DNA of 64,000 bases from Adiantum capillus-veneris. Its lineage: Eukaryota; Streptophyta; Polypodiopsida; Polypodiales; Pteridaceae. Positions 54,760 to 64,000 of the stretch are shown in pieces; position 1 is the first letter of the stretch, and every line of letters starts with the position of its first letter. The notes beneath the pieces are model-generated. The model saw nothing but the letters and a program-made list of their open reading frames with translations, ran no database searches and was not told the DNA's origin. Made by a program: the position numbers and the translations under genes. The DNA lies in NCBI GenBank assembly GCA_014529385.2, contig CM043949.1, positions 144,311,850 through 144,375,849 on the forward strand. Direction: 5' to 3'.

Positions 54760-56160
54760 TGAGCGCTTATAAACTTACAAGGGATGCCAAAAGCAGAACC
54801 CCAAAATCCTTAGTTTTAAAAGCATTAAGATCCAAAAGCATCTACATGTAAAAGCTAGCATCAAAACTGCCAAAAATCTGCCAACGTATTTTGCAGAAAT
54901 CCATACAGGTTGCCATGTCAGCATACCGACAAAAATCATAAAAATTTGCATTGTAGTACCACGTGGCATTCAACGCATATTGCAGGCTTTTGCTTGCCTT
55001 GAGACTTTTGTTGAGCTTCTTTAACCTTTGAGTAGGCAATATCCAAGTCTTGTACAAATTTTTCGGTCTTGAAAACCTTATGTTTTGTGAGTAGGATCGG
55101 TGGATCGGTGGGATTTTATGAGTTCCCTCAATGATCTCGAAGGGTGCCTTTCTCGTTCAAGAAGAGCGGTGTTACTTTGAACAAAATTAATATCTTACAT
55201 GGTTGTTGCAACCCTCAGATATCCAAGTCTTAACACAATCATTTTTCTAGCTAGGTATGACACTATTTGGTTAGCATGGACCTTCTTCATTGTGGGATTG
55301 TATGATGATTGCACTTCCCATGTGGCGGTATTATCTAGCTAGGCGTATCATTGAACAAGAACCACTAGAATAAAGGGCCCATATTTAAGACAACCACTGG
55401 GAGATCAGGCAGTGTGATGCATAATTTTTGACATTTTGAGATGCATATGGAAGCTTGTGGGAAGGGTTTGCTACAACAAAAATGTGAGGCATTGCGCCAC
55501 TTCCTTCTGCTTTCGCAACAAGGAAAAAGCAAATCACGAGTAAAAAATCCAAAGCGGGAAGATTTTAAAAACCACCCTAGTCTGGATTTGAACCCAAGAT
55601 CCCACTAGGGTTAGAAAAAACAGCACATCAGCAAGAAGTCATACCATGATGTCCTAGAATTGACACTAGCTAGTACATCTTTGTCTTAAAACTTGACCCC
55701 ATCCCATTATTGGCACCTCTACCCTACATGCCTTGTTTATCTCACTGTTTACAAGTTCATAAACGTTTGGAATACTCTTTGTTCATTAAAAATTTCTAGT
55801 AGTACAAAATTGTGTTTTGTTCCATAAACCTGATGATGAGACATATTTTGAATGCCTCTACATGGTGGTTTGAGTTTTGACTGAAACGTTCCTTGAAGCG
55901 AATATCAAAAGCATCAAGCCTTTAATTGACAATGCCATTACCAATGTCTCAAGATTTGCAAGACAAAATTGATTGAAGGGATTGACTTGGCAAAGCAAGA
56001 GCATTGGCTTACTCAACCAAAAGTTGAATAGGAAAAAATAAGCAAGCTAGATTCATAGACACCCAATTGTTTTTTCATCACAAGAAGATGTGCAAGGAAT
56101 TGTTAGTTCAGCAGACGAAGGGTCATGCGCAATGCCCCAAAGCAAGCAAGATCATTAGAG
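54760..56160. other. No gene seen; one possible tRNA-like SINE head
   Basis: Featureless AT-rich DNA. At 55570-55650 the minus strand contains GGGTTCAAATCC, a good pol III B-box, with a possible A-box some 50 bases upstream. Evidence for a SINE is weak. Confidence 0.3.
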
Positions 56161-56164
56161 AATT

Positions 56165-57125
56165 CATAATATCTTCTTATTTTTTTGGGCAGATCTCACA
56201 ATTGTGAGTAAATATATATTAACAAAACCAAAACATTACATAATCATGCCATCCCCAAACAGCCCCAAAGTGAGCATAGCATCACAGATCCAAATCTCAA
56301 CCATAACCATCAGATACATTAGCTAATAAGGGGAGCCACCCCACAACACAACATAACAGAGAACTGGCTAAACAAGGAGCCACCCTCGAGAGAGAAAGAG
56401 AAGACTTGCGCAGCTGCCACTGGAGTCGCACCCACTGCCACCGGGCACGACACCACCCAATCAGGACCAAAACAAACTCGAAAAGCAAGCCGCAAGGGCG
56501 GGGCCCCAGTCCCCATCACCGGAAAACGACTAAGGGTGCCACCACATATCCGCCCCTGTCACACAGACAGACCATGTACCCGGAAAGTACCTTCGTAGTG
56601 ACCTGAACACCGCCACCACAAAGACCATTCGAGCAGACGAGCCAACCAACACAAGGAGTAACCACGACACCATCCAACCAGTATCACACCACAGACCCCA
56701 TACCAGCTCTGGCCCAAGCAGTACAACACAACCGATAACGATGATGGCACGACGGACCAGCAGCCCTTCTCCATGATCTAGCATTCACTGCATACTAACC
56801 AGCTTGCCCCACTGAAGACGAACGCAGGCTGAAGATGTGGTAGCCCCCAAACTCGGTAAGCTTTGTCTGCTCCCCACATCCTCTACTCCCGCTCGCGATG
56901 AGCTCCGTCCAAAGCTCCTAGGCTCCCACCAAGCCGACGAAAGCCAACAATTCCCTATGCGAGGCAGGAGGCCCCCAAGGCGCCTGAGTGCAAAAATAGT
57001 GAGGCTCGAGACTTTGATGAAGAAGCGCAGGAGCTGCCCAGCCAAAGCTCCCCCTCCCGGGAGCACCCCTATAGCGGGGGCCTCTCCCTGCCCCACCCCC
57101 AACCTCTGCCAAACTCAATGTGTAT
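56165..57125 (-). other. GC-rich segment ending like a plant LINE 3' end
   Basis: The 56300-57120 part is markedly GC-rich. Its minus-strand end reads ATGTAATGTTTTGGTTTTG then TTAATATATATTTACTCAC. This is the style of 3' end I associate from memory with plant L1-type LINEs. Short minus-strand frames are Trp- and Val-rich with no recognisable domain. It may be the 3' UTR of a 5'-truncated LINE. Confidence 0.35.
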
Positions 57126-57319
57126 CTTTATGTAGGGGACCCAACAAAGTCCTCAAATGGGGAAAAGATTTCAATCAAGAGCATATGACTCGGGGACTCC
57201 ACTATTATAAAACCCTTCATATCATTTGTATTCAAGTAGCATTTAAATAACCCCTCTTCACATCTATGTTTTCATGAATTAAATGATCCCTCATCTTTTG
57301 AAAGGTATCTATTTTCTTT

Positions 57320-57800
57320 TGAAAGGATGCTATCTCTATCTCACAGCAAAGGCAAAAGGTTGCTACTGACAAGCACGGAAGAGCCCAATCCTTTGAAGAA
57401 AATGATTGGGTCTTATTAAAATTTCCCAAGGCTCGATTAAAGCACATGACGGACAAGAATCCTACGGGACACCAAAAGTACTATGCTAAGTTAGCAAAAA
57501 GGTACTATGGTCCCTTCCAAATTCTTAGGCCAATCAATGAGATGGCCTATCAACTCAAGTTTCCCAGCCATTGGCTCATACACAATGCTTTTCATGTGAG
57601 CCTATTAAAGCTTTACAAAGGAGAGCCATCTCAAGAACCTATTATTGAAGGCCCACCGGAGATTGAGGACCAAGAAGAGGTGTTGCAGTCCGAGTCCATT
57701 CTCCGACATAAAGACAAGGTACTGTGTAAATTTGTAACTTTTTTGAAATCAAAAAACCCCTCTTGATGATAAGCTCACATGCTACAATTACATATTTTAA
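57320..57800 (+). pseudogene. Gypsy integrase C-terminal domain and start of chromodomain
   Basis: The plus-strand frame reads [20 protein letters not shown], then [15 protein letters not shown], then [20 protein letters not shown] and [19 protein letters not shown]. This is the post-core region of a chromovirus-type Gypsy integrase. [15 protein letters not shown] follows, the usual entry to the chromodomain, which then breaks up at two stops near 57765. No RT or integrase core remains upstream. It is a different lineage from the element at 25-45 kb. Confidence 0.8.
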
Positions 57801-57889
57801 GGTGGATCCCTCGAGCATATGAAGGCTATTCATATAGCAAACATAAAAGGAACATTGTCCCCCCCCCGGATCACTATCTCACACAGGGT

Positions 57890-58110
57890 CAGTAGGGGGG
57901 GATCTAGGGCCCAAATTTAGGGGCATTGAGCGGCTTTGATCTCAACCATTCGATCACTCGGTGAACTAGGGGGTGAACTTGGGGACAAAAATGACGCCCC
58001 GAGTTCACCCTCATCGTGGGGTGAGGGTCGAACCCGAGACCTCTTGGTAGCCACATAAAAGCCCTACCATCACGTTAGCGCGTGTGTCCTCTAGACTTGG
58101 TGATTTCTTG
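57890..58110 (-). repeat. Candidate tRNA-derived SINE
   Basis: On the minus strand GCGCTAACGTGATGGTAGGGC is followed, about 30 bases on, by TCGGGTTCGACCCTCACC, a B-box with A-box-like spacing. A non-tRNA body with GGGGTGAACTCGGGG-type sequence follows to about 57890. No second copy is in the window to confirm it. Confidence 0.35.
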
Positions 58111-59335
58111 GAATGTCTACCTAGGCAAGTGTCAGAGATATGGTATGCCATAAGGCAATAGCAAATGAGCTGACCCCCACCCATTACACAAGCCATTGCT
58201 TTTGAACAAAGGCCTCGACCTTGGACGATTGGCAGGGTAGACCACACTGCCTCTTCAATAGATGTAGAAGCAGCTTTAGAAGTTCTTAAGAGGCACTTAG
58301 GAAGTAGCTTTGTAGTTTAGAGGCAGGGACTATGAACCAATAGATCACATTATGCTCCAAGACATTGATACAGGGAAGCAAATTTGTGTTTTTAGGCTGT
58401 TGAAAGCACTTTACACCACTTTCGTGACGAGGGCTAGATGCCACATTATGGGATTGATTGCAAATATGCTTAGCAAGTGAAGGGTGAGGAAGCAAAGCTC
58501 TTGTTTTCAATGTATGTGAGTGAGTTTGTTGTCAAACAAGGCAGCAAGCATTTTTTGTTTTCTGAAAATGTGGAGCAAAGGGTTTGAATAGCTTCTTACT
58601 TCTGATAAGGATCTTTGAAATACACTGATTGAAAGATTTGTTCATCAGCAAGAGAGGAAGCAAGCTTTTTTCTGCAATCACCTATGCTGCATCTTTGAAG
58701 GCATCTCGCATTATGGAAGATGTTCATATGGACAAACAATTTTGCTTTGGAGAGCTTTGGTCAAGATGCATGCTAAATGAGGTTTTTCTTGAGAGCACAA
58801 ACTATCTCTACGGATATTTTGAGATGTGCGTGTGCGCGCACGTGCTAGTGTATGTTCATGTGTTAGTCCCTTCATCTTTCTCTCTATCTACAAACCACTA
58901 CTACTGTGTAAACTAGAGGGCCTTTTATTTTGTCTGGCAAAAGCTAGCTGTTTTTTATGACCCTTTTGTGTCCTTTCCTTGTCACACAAAAATGCATAGT
59001 GCAAGAATGAGAAAGAAGCGTTTTGAGTTCGATCCTTGTTCTGTTTTGAATGGTGACTCAAAGATCCTTGAAACTTCTCCTAGTACCCAAAGATACTCTA
59101 CCAAAAACCTATGATAGAAGGTTTTCTGTCACCTATTTGATGTGGACAAGAGTCATAACTGCATTTCAATCCATAGGTAGCCAGAAACACATTTTAAAGA
59201 CCAATGGAATGATAAACCCCTTCAGTAAAAAACAAAGGCCAAGCACGCTGAAAATCTGCCTCCACCCTAGTTTGTAAACTTGTTGTCCACCCAATAGCCT
59301 AGACACCACCCCCTCCTTCCCTTCCCTTTGACATT
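58111..59335. other. No gene seen
   Basis: About 1.2 kb without a recognisable domain. The 95-codon frame at 58629-58916 has no homology that I can name. Confidence 0.45.
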
Positions 59336-59339
59336 AATT

Positions 59340-59425
59340 GGATGAGGAAGATTTGTGGGCTTGAACCTTCCACCTCCCCCGCTTGAAAAGTGTGAGCGTT
59401 AGGGTAAAACCCTAACTTAAGGACA
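59340..59425 (-). repeat. Candidate tRNA-like SINE head
   Basis: On the minus strand TAACGCTCACACTTTTCAAG, GGAGGTGGAA and then GGTTCAAGCCC resemble a tRNA arm and B-box as found in plant SINE heads. The A-box is poor. Confidence 0.3.
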
Positions 59426-59880
59426 ACATAACTGGATCAGATCGCATGCACAATGTGATGCATCCATCATTTGAGGCGGAATCATGCACTATGGAGAGCT
59501 TATGACCTGTGCTATCAATTGATATCATCGTTAGGGTGTGCGGTGGCCAACAAAGAAACTCAACAGGGTATTGGGTTTTGCCATGTAAAAAAAGACAATA
59601 CCCCCCCCCCCCATAGGGGGGGTTTAACCCTAACCATTGTACTCACTGTTACGAATTGTTTCTCATGGGGGGAAAGAAAGAACTCAACCCATGTCTGGGT
59701 TTAGTTTTGGGCTACTTCCCATTTAATCCGTGCCTCACTTGTGGACGCTCGATCTTTTTGCTCAACTCTTATGTCACTTTGGTGTTGCAGCAAAGAGATC
59801 TTCAAATATTTCAACAAGATTTTGGGCCACCATTGTCTTGCCTTTGGAAGTGCCAACAAATTGAAATGGGACTGGCTAGC

Positions 59881-59881
59881 A

Positions 59882-59922
<41 letters not shown>
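59881..59922. repeat. (CT)n-(CA)n microsatellite at the LINE 3' end
   Basis: About 24 bases of CT then 16 of CA. On the minus strand this directly follows the 3' end of the LINE at 59940. Confidence 0.95.
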
Positions 59923-59948
59923 TTCTTTGTAAATCTGCTTTGATTAAT

Positions 59949-60981
59949 TTACAAGTGGGAAACCTCAAAGCGAGGAAAACCCACGAAAAGAAAGGGATAC
60001 AAAACGCAGAGCACTATGAGGCTCTGAAGGCTACAAACAGTAAAGTAAATCCTGTACGTATAAAGAGTGATGATGTCTCCAGTGTCATAGGCAAAATGCA
60101 GCACTTGACCAAGAGATAATTTGAAATAGGGAAAGGGGTCAACAGAAGTGCCTTGGAACATTAAGGAGTTCCTATGGTGCCAAATGGCCCACATAGTCCA
60201 AAATCTGACCCAGGTGAAGAACACCGCAATCTCACCGAAGCACCCCAAAAAGCCAAAATCGTTTGTGAAAAGAGCCGGAAGGAAAACGCAGGCGAAGGGC
60301 AATCAACACTTGCCGAATGAAGGCTATGGAGTGACGACAACACCACAGTAAGTGTGTCATGGTCTCCTCAGCTTCAAGGCATCTGGGGCAACGGGAAGGC
60401 GCAATATGCCGAGCATGCAACACACTGCCAACAGGTAGAGCTCCCACCAAGCACCGCCACAAGAAAACACGTTCGTTCAAAGGCAGATGGCTCTGCCAAA
60501 TGCGAGACAATGTGTGTTGCCACCACAAGGATGACTCGGAAAGCGACCACAGCTGATTACCCTGATGCACAATCCATACATCAGACTGAAGGATGGCATA
60601 GACACTGGCAGTTGAGATGCAGTCCAATCTAGTAGTAGCCAGATTCCAATCAGAGAAGCGAGAGTCCACATCCAAAGGAGGAATGGGTGAGTGAGCAGCA
60701 AGCATCCTTTGAATCTCCCGCCAGAGAGGAGAATAGTGAAGGCCCAACCGAAAGCGGGGGACGGCATCAGCGAAAGAAAGAACATAACCTGAGTCATCAA
60801 CCACCTGATGCACCTGACAGATTCCTTTTTGGGAAAGAAAATACGGTTGGCGAGGAGACCGTTGAACCAAAGTCGAAGTGAAAGACCTGCTCCAATGCAC
60901 TCTCCAAGAGAAGAGAGTTACCCCCAGAGAATTGTCGACCATCCCAAGCCAAATGCGAAGTGACAACCTTCCAATCAACAA
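59949..60981 (-). pseudogene. LINE ORF2 C-terminus (zf-RVT region)
   Basis: The frame 60981-60232 reads SVYAILQSDVWIVHQGNQLW, WWQHTLSRIWQSHLPLNERVFLWRCLVGALP and HIAPSRCPRCLEAEETMTHLLWCC. The last part is the C-x2-C...H-x4-C zinc element of plant LINE ORF2 proteins. After a frameshift near 60235, FFTWVRFWTMWAIWHHRNSLMFQ follows, the usual end of plant L1 ORF2. The 3' UTR runs to about 59940. Confidence 0.8.
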
Positions 60982-61058
60982 TTAGAGAAGAAATAAAGCG
61001 ACATCCAGGAATGTGTCCTTCAAGCTTGCCAAAAACAACATCCCAATAAGTCACTGCT

Positions 61059-61755
61059 CTAGAATATTGGACATGAGTGACCAGCAAACTGCCAACCAGA
61101 AGGTAAAGTCAAGCCATGTAGCCTACCAGTGGAAGTCAAGGAATCCAAATACATAAACAAGGGATGAGTAGCGATCGCATAAAGCAAAGCACTCAAAGGA
61201 CAGCCTTGCCTTACCGACCGTCCCAAAGGCCAAGATTCTCTGAGAGAACCATCCAGAGAACCATCCAGCAGGCCTGCAGAAGTACTGTGTGCATACAAGA
61301 AAAGCACGACACGAGAGAGCCTAGGCCCAAAGCCCAAATGTTGCATGGTATCCGCAATGTAATCCCAAAGAACAGTATCAAATGCCTTTTCAATGTCGAC
61401 CTGCATTACCAAGACATCCTGTCGAGTACATTTTGCATATTCCATACCAATGATGACATTCGCGAGGTTATCAGTAATTTGATGTCGCGAAATGAAGCCG
61501 TATTGAGATTGATGCAAGCCTTCATGCAGAAAGAACTTGAGTCGGTTAGCAAACATTTTTGCCATTAATTTATATACCACAGGCATGACTTGTAATAGGC
61601 CGCCAATGTGAGAATTCTTCACACAATGCGTGCTTAGGTATCAGCTTGAGCAAACCTTCTTTCCAAGAGGGCAATTCCTGTTGTTCCCAAGCTGTATTCA
61701 TCATGAACAATAGAGGCAACTTCAAATAATCCCAGAAAGACAAGAAAAATTCCAC
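61059..61755 (-). pseudogene. LINE reverse transcriptase, palm missing
   Basis: Two frames (61755-61570 and 61622-61059) read LPSWKEGLLKLIPK, FSHWRPIT, then VYKLMAKMFANRLKFFLHE, QYGFISRHQITDNLANVI, VLVMQVDIEKAFDTVLWDY and SVRQGCPLSALLYAIATHPL. These are RT blocks up to the QGCPLS motif. GLTLPSGWQF follows and then the frame ends. The F/YADD active-site block that should come about 20 residues later is absent, and C-terminal sequence (SRAVTYWDVVFGKLEGHIPG) follows almost at once. This points to an internal deletion. Confidence 0.8.
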
Positions 61756-61936
61756 AGAGAGACCATCCCAATCAGGAGCTCTCCATCAACCCAAATCAAG
61801 CAAGCTGGCATACAATTCCGACACAGTGAAAACAGCTTCCAAGTCTTGAGCCTGCCCCATCAAAAGAATGGGAGTAACATGCGATAGAAACATGTGACGC
61901 GCTTGGCGAGCTTCTCTCGTGGGAGAAGAAGGGGCC

Positions 61937-62278
61937 TCAAAAATCTTGCCATAATGAGTGTAGGGCTAGTGCTAGCTCTTGGAAAGTGGAGGTCCACTCC
62001 CTTGACGGTAATTTAACTCTTCGTATAGCTTGAGACTGCCTCGAGTGATGCAAATGCTGGAGGAATTGTTTAGAAGTACATCCTTTATCTGCAAAAGCCT
62101 GTTGACGAGCTCGTGTCTGCCATTTGGCCAATTTCCTCTCATCATTGTGCCTTAACATAGCACGAGTAGAAAACAACTCAATCATTTGAGTGTCAGTACG
62201 AGAAGAATGATTACCCAAGTGCATTAATTGGCTACAAACATCCTTTGCCTGATTAACCTGTTCCCTTAATTGTGACAA
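61937..62278 (-). pseudogene. LINE ORF2 endonuclease-RT linker
   Basis: An open minus-strand frame (LREQVNQAKDVCSQLMHLGN..., RTDTQMIELFSTRAMLRHNDERKLAKWQTRARQ) corresponds to the helical region between endonuclease and RT in L1 ORF2. It is separated by stops from both neighbours. Confidence 0.6.
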
Positions 62279-62337
62279 ATAATCCCTGGCATAATCCTAG
62301 ATAACCGATTAAGCACGCATAACAAAACGGAACCAGG

Positions 62338-63274
62338 CTATGTCCATATCAACATGCATCTAACATGCATCAGGGAGAGCAAAGGCGGGATGATATCCAC
62401 AATCATAGCGCGAAAAGGCTCATGCTTGAGATAAGCATTATTGACATGTAAAAGTCTCTTCTTGGGGAGGCGATCATTGACATCAAAAGAGCCAAAACGA
62501 AGTTTCAAGCATACAGGAAAATGATCCGAGAGACACATAGCATAATCAATCCTCATCTCGCATACAAAGTCATCATACTGTTGCATGTAAAAAAGATACC
62601 AGCGATCCAACCGAGCGCAATACATAGATTGAGCATTATGCTGAAAAGTGAATCCGGGATGAGTCGCATGCAAAAAGGGCCACAAATCAAGCCCATTACA
62701 GGTCGACATAAATTGGGTCCCATGACTACCGTTCCATATGAAACATGTGAGAATGGCCAATAGCATTATCCGCAAGGTTTGATGCATTATTAAAATCCCC
62801 CGTAAAGAAAGGCATTGGAGTGCCAACAATAAGAAGAGATAGCACTCCACAATCGTGCCCTATCTGCAAAAGCTGTGTATGCATATAATCCTCCAAATTC
62901 GAAGACTTCCCCATTAACAATACATTGAATGATCATCCATCTCCCAGCCGAGTCATTAAAAACCAAGGTCGGGAAGAGTTCATGTCGAACAAGCATAAGC
63001 ACTCCAGAATAGCCATCCAGGTCATTAAAAACCAAGGTCGAGAAGAGTTCATGTCGAACAAGCATAAGCACTCCAGAATAGCCAGCAGATCTTGCATAAG
63101 CTATCCAGTAGCCGCAAAGTAAGAAGTCTGTCCTGCAAATTGGTGCTGGGTATGCTCTTGAAGAACCACAATGTCCGCTTTACATGTATGTACATAGTGC
63201 CAGGTAAACCGCCACTTGTCGTGATTGCATAACCCATGCACATTATAGGAGATGCAATTCAAAGAACTATGCAT
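62338..63274 (-). pseudogene. LINE ORF2 apurinic-type endonuclease
   Basis: Start ATG at 63274: HSSLNCISYNVHGLCNHDKW, then ADIVVLQEHTQHQF, giving the N and E catalytic blocks. The middle has two copies of YSGVLMLVRHELF.TLVFND caused by a 69-bp in-frame duplication. GDFNNASNLADN (the D-x-N block) follows near 62800 and CARLDRWY...LSDHFPVCLKL (SDH block) near 62500. All catalytic motifs can be seen, but frameshifts near 63110 and 62800 split the chain. Confidence 0.8.
62952..63089. repeat. 69-bp tandem duplication in LINE endonuclease
   Basis: GTCATTAAAAACCAAGGTCG... occurs at 62952-63020 and again at 63021-63089, differing at only one or two bases. 69 is a multiple of 3, so 23 residues are repeated in frame. 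Confidence 0.95.
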
Positions 63275-63333
63275 TCTATATGGTATATACAGTGGGCGAA
63301 GAAACAGGAAAAAAAAGGGGAGGGGGAGGAAAC

Positions 63334-63990
63334 TCAAGTACCAGTGCCAATCGACACATCCTCCCCAGTCATAGGTGCCTGAAGAGGTGGGTCAAGACCT
63401 GGACCTGGATGATTGAAAATAAAGGCACCTTGCGATGAAGAGGCTTCTCCTGTAACAACTTCCTTGTAAGAGCGAACCACCTTGTCCCAAACTTGCCAAA
63501 GAAGTGTTGTCATTACAAGAGAGTTTTTTCTGAGCAACATTCTTCAAAGGAGGCACATAATTACGAGAAGACGCCGGAACACGAGTTGTAGCAGCCTTGG
63601 CGGGTTTCTTGGGCACTATCCAAGTTTGAGAGGTCGAAACCTGTTCTTTTCCTTTGTCTTTAATATTTGGAGAAGTAGAAAATGCAGACAATTGTAATTG
63701 TTTCCCCTTGCCTTTAATCGCCCCAGCTGTCGGGAAGGAGGTTGAAACTCCTTTGGTTTGAACCTCAGTAGAAGATTTCGGAGGCCAGCGAGGTTGAGGA
63801 GCAAGGACGGTTCAAGGAGGTTGTTGCAGATTTGATTCCGGACATTCAGACTACATATGACCAAATTTGCCACAACGGAAGCAAGAAATTGCAAACTTGC
63901 CCCATTTAAGCTTAAATGGACGCTTTCCAACCACTACATCCCCAAAATCGATCGAAATACCTTCTGGTGTGGGGATATCCGTGTCCCATA
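63334..63990 (-). pseudogene. LINE ORF1 C-terminal part with CCHC knuckle
   Basis: On the minus strand near 63890 the reading is GKFAISCFRCGKFGHM, then TAG, then SEC, a C-x2-C-x4-H-x4-C knuckle with a stop inside its last spacer. Downstream are a Lys/Pro/Ser-rich tail (WIVPKKPAKAATTRVPASSR) and the end DVSIGTGT at 63334. ORF2 begins 60 bases on. The layout fits the gag-like ORF1 of plant L1 elements (DUF4283-type domain, then knuckle). The N-terminal domain starts beyond the window. Confidence 0.7.
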
Positions 63991-64000
63991 GAATACAAAA

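Larger units (their letters stand above)
59940..64000 (-). mobile_element. L1-type LINE, minus strand, 5' end beyond the window
   Basis: In minus-strand order it holds the ORF1 C-terminal part with a CCHC knuckle (63850-63895), ORF2 endonuclease (63274-62340), linker, RT (61755-61059), an internal deletion, and the zf-RVT type C-terminus (60981-60160). It carries stops and shifts in every part. This order is that of plant L1 elements. It is a third LINE lineage, distinct from those at 19.3 kb and 50-55 kb. Confidence 0.85.

Noticed and set aside
56406-57250. Host gene in the GC-rich segment
   Set aside because: Frames are short, on both strands, Pro/Arg-rich and without a domain. The minus-strand end looks like a LINE 3' end instead.
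57890-59425. Functional tRNA genes
   Set aside because: B-box-like sequences are present, but no cloverleaf with acceptor stem can be formed, so only SINE candidates are reported.

Overview
The window looks like a repeat-dominated stretch of a large nuclear genome of a land plant. I found no recognisable host gene, rRNA, tRNA or bacterial-style operon. Almost everything that can be identified is a transposable element or a tandem repeat: two Copia-type and two Gypsy-type LTR retrotransposons, at least three non-LTR (LINE) lineages, short inverted-repeat DNA elements, microsatellites and degenerate satellites. The plant assignment rests on the tRNA-Met and tRNA-Asp type primer sites, on a LINE ORF1 with a CCHC knuckle, and on the Copia and Gypsy domain orders. 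The abundant long (CT)n and (GT)n tracts and the LINE types would suit a fern or another seed-free plant, but that is a guess.

Layout. 1-3.4 kb: an unassigned GC-rich piece, short-motif repeats, and a degraded reading frame carrying repeated Trp-(Ile/Val)-Pro-Lys motifs that ends at a polypurine tract and LTR-like start. 3.6-6.2 kb: a wrecked Copia element (gag, knuckle, protease, GAG-pre-integrase, RT end) with a 461-bp inverted-repeat element inserted in gag and two LTR-like units in tandem at its 3' end. 6.2-7.7 kb: direct repeats and a CCTAAGCGGCTAG satellite. 7.86-9.21 kb: a non-coding element flanked by TTAA with CACTAG ends. 10.0-15.5 kb: a large imperfect inverted repeat (arms of about 2.4 and 2.1 kb) whose arms both keep the same small unrecognised reading frame. 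16.2-19.3 kb: microsatellites, a 36-base poly-C and featureless AT-rich DNA. 19.3-23.9 kb: a nearly complete LINE.

24-49.7 kb is a nested stack. Two direct copies of a repeat here named R1 (23986-25539 and 45511-49654) flank a large minus-strand Gypsy element (25643-45271) with TG..CA LTRs, an ATGGG target-site duplication, a tRNA-Asp type primer site and a polypurine tract. Its gag is split by a young Copia element (39448-42999; 192-bp LTRs differing at 5 sites; GTTTA duplication). Its 3' part is split by a TTAA-flanked element (28218-30864), which is itself split by a second element of the family seen at 7.9 kb.

49.7-64 kb: two tandem minus-strand LINE pseudogene copies of one family, a plus-strand Gypsy integrase C-terminal fragment, a few tRNA-like SINE candidates, and a third, L1-like LINE on the minus strand running off the right edge. 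Every RT-bearing element carries at least one visible defect, so the window is a record of layered insertions rather than a working gene set. The least explained items are the W-[IV]-P-K repeat frame at two loci, the inverted repeat with its conserved frame, and the TTAA/CACTAG element family.
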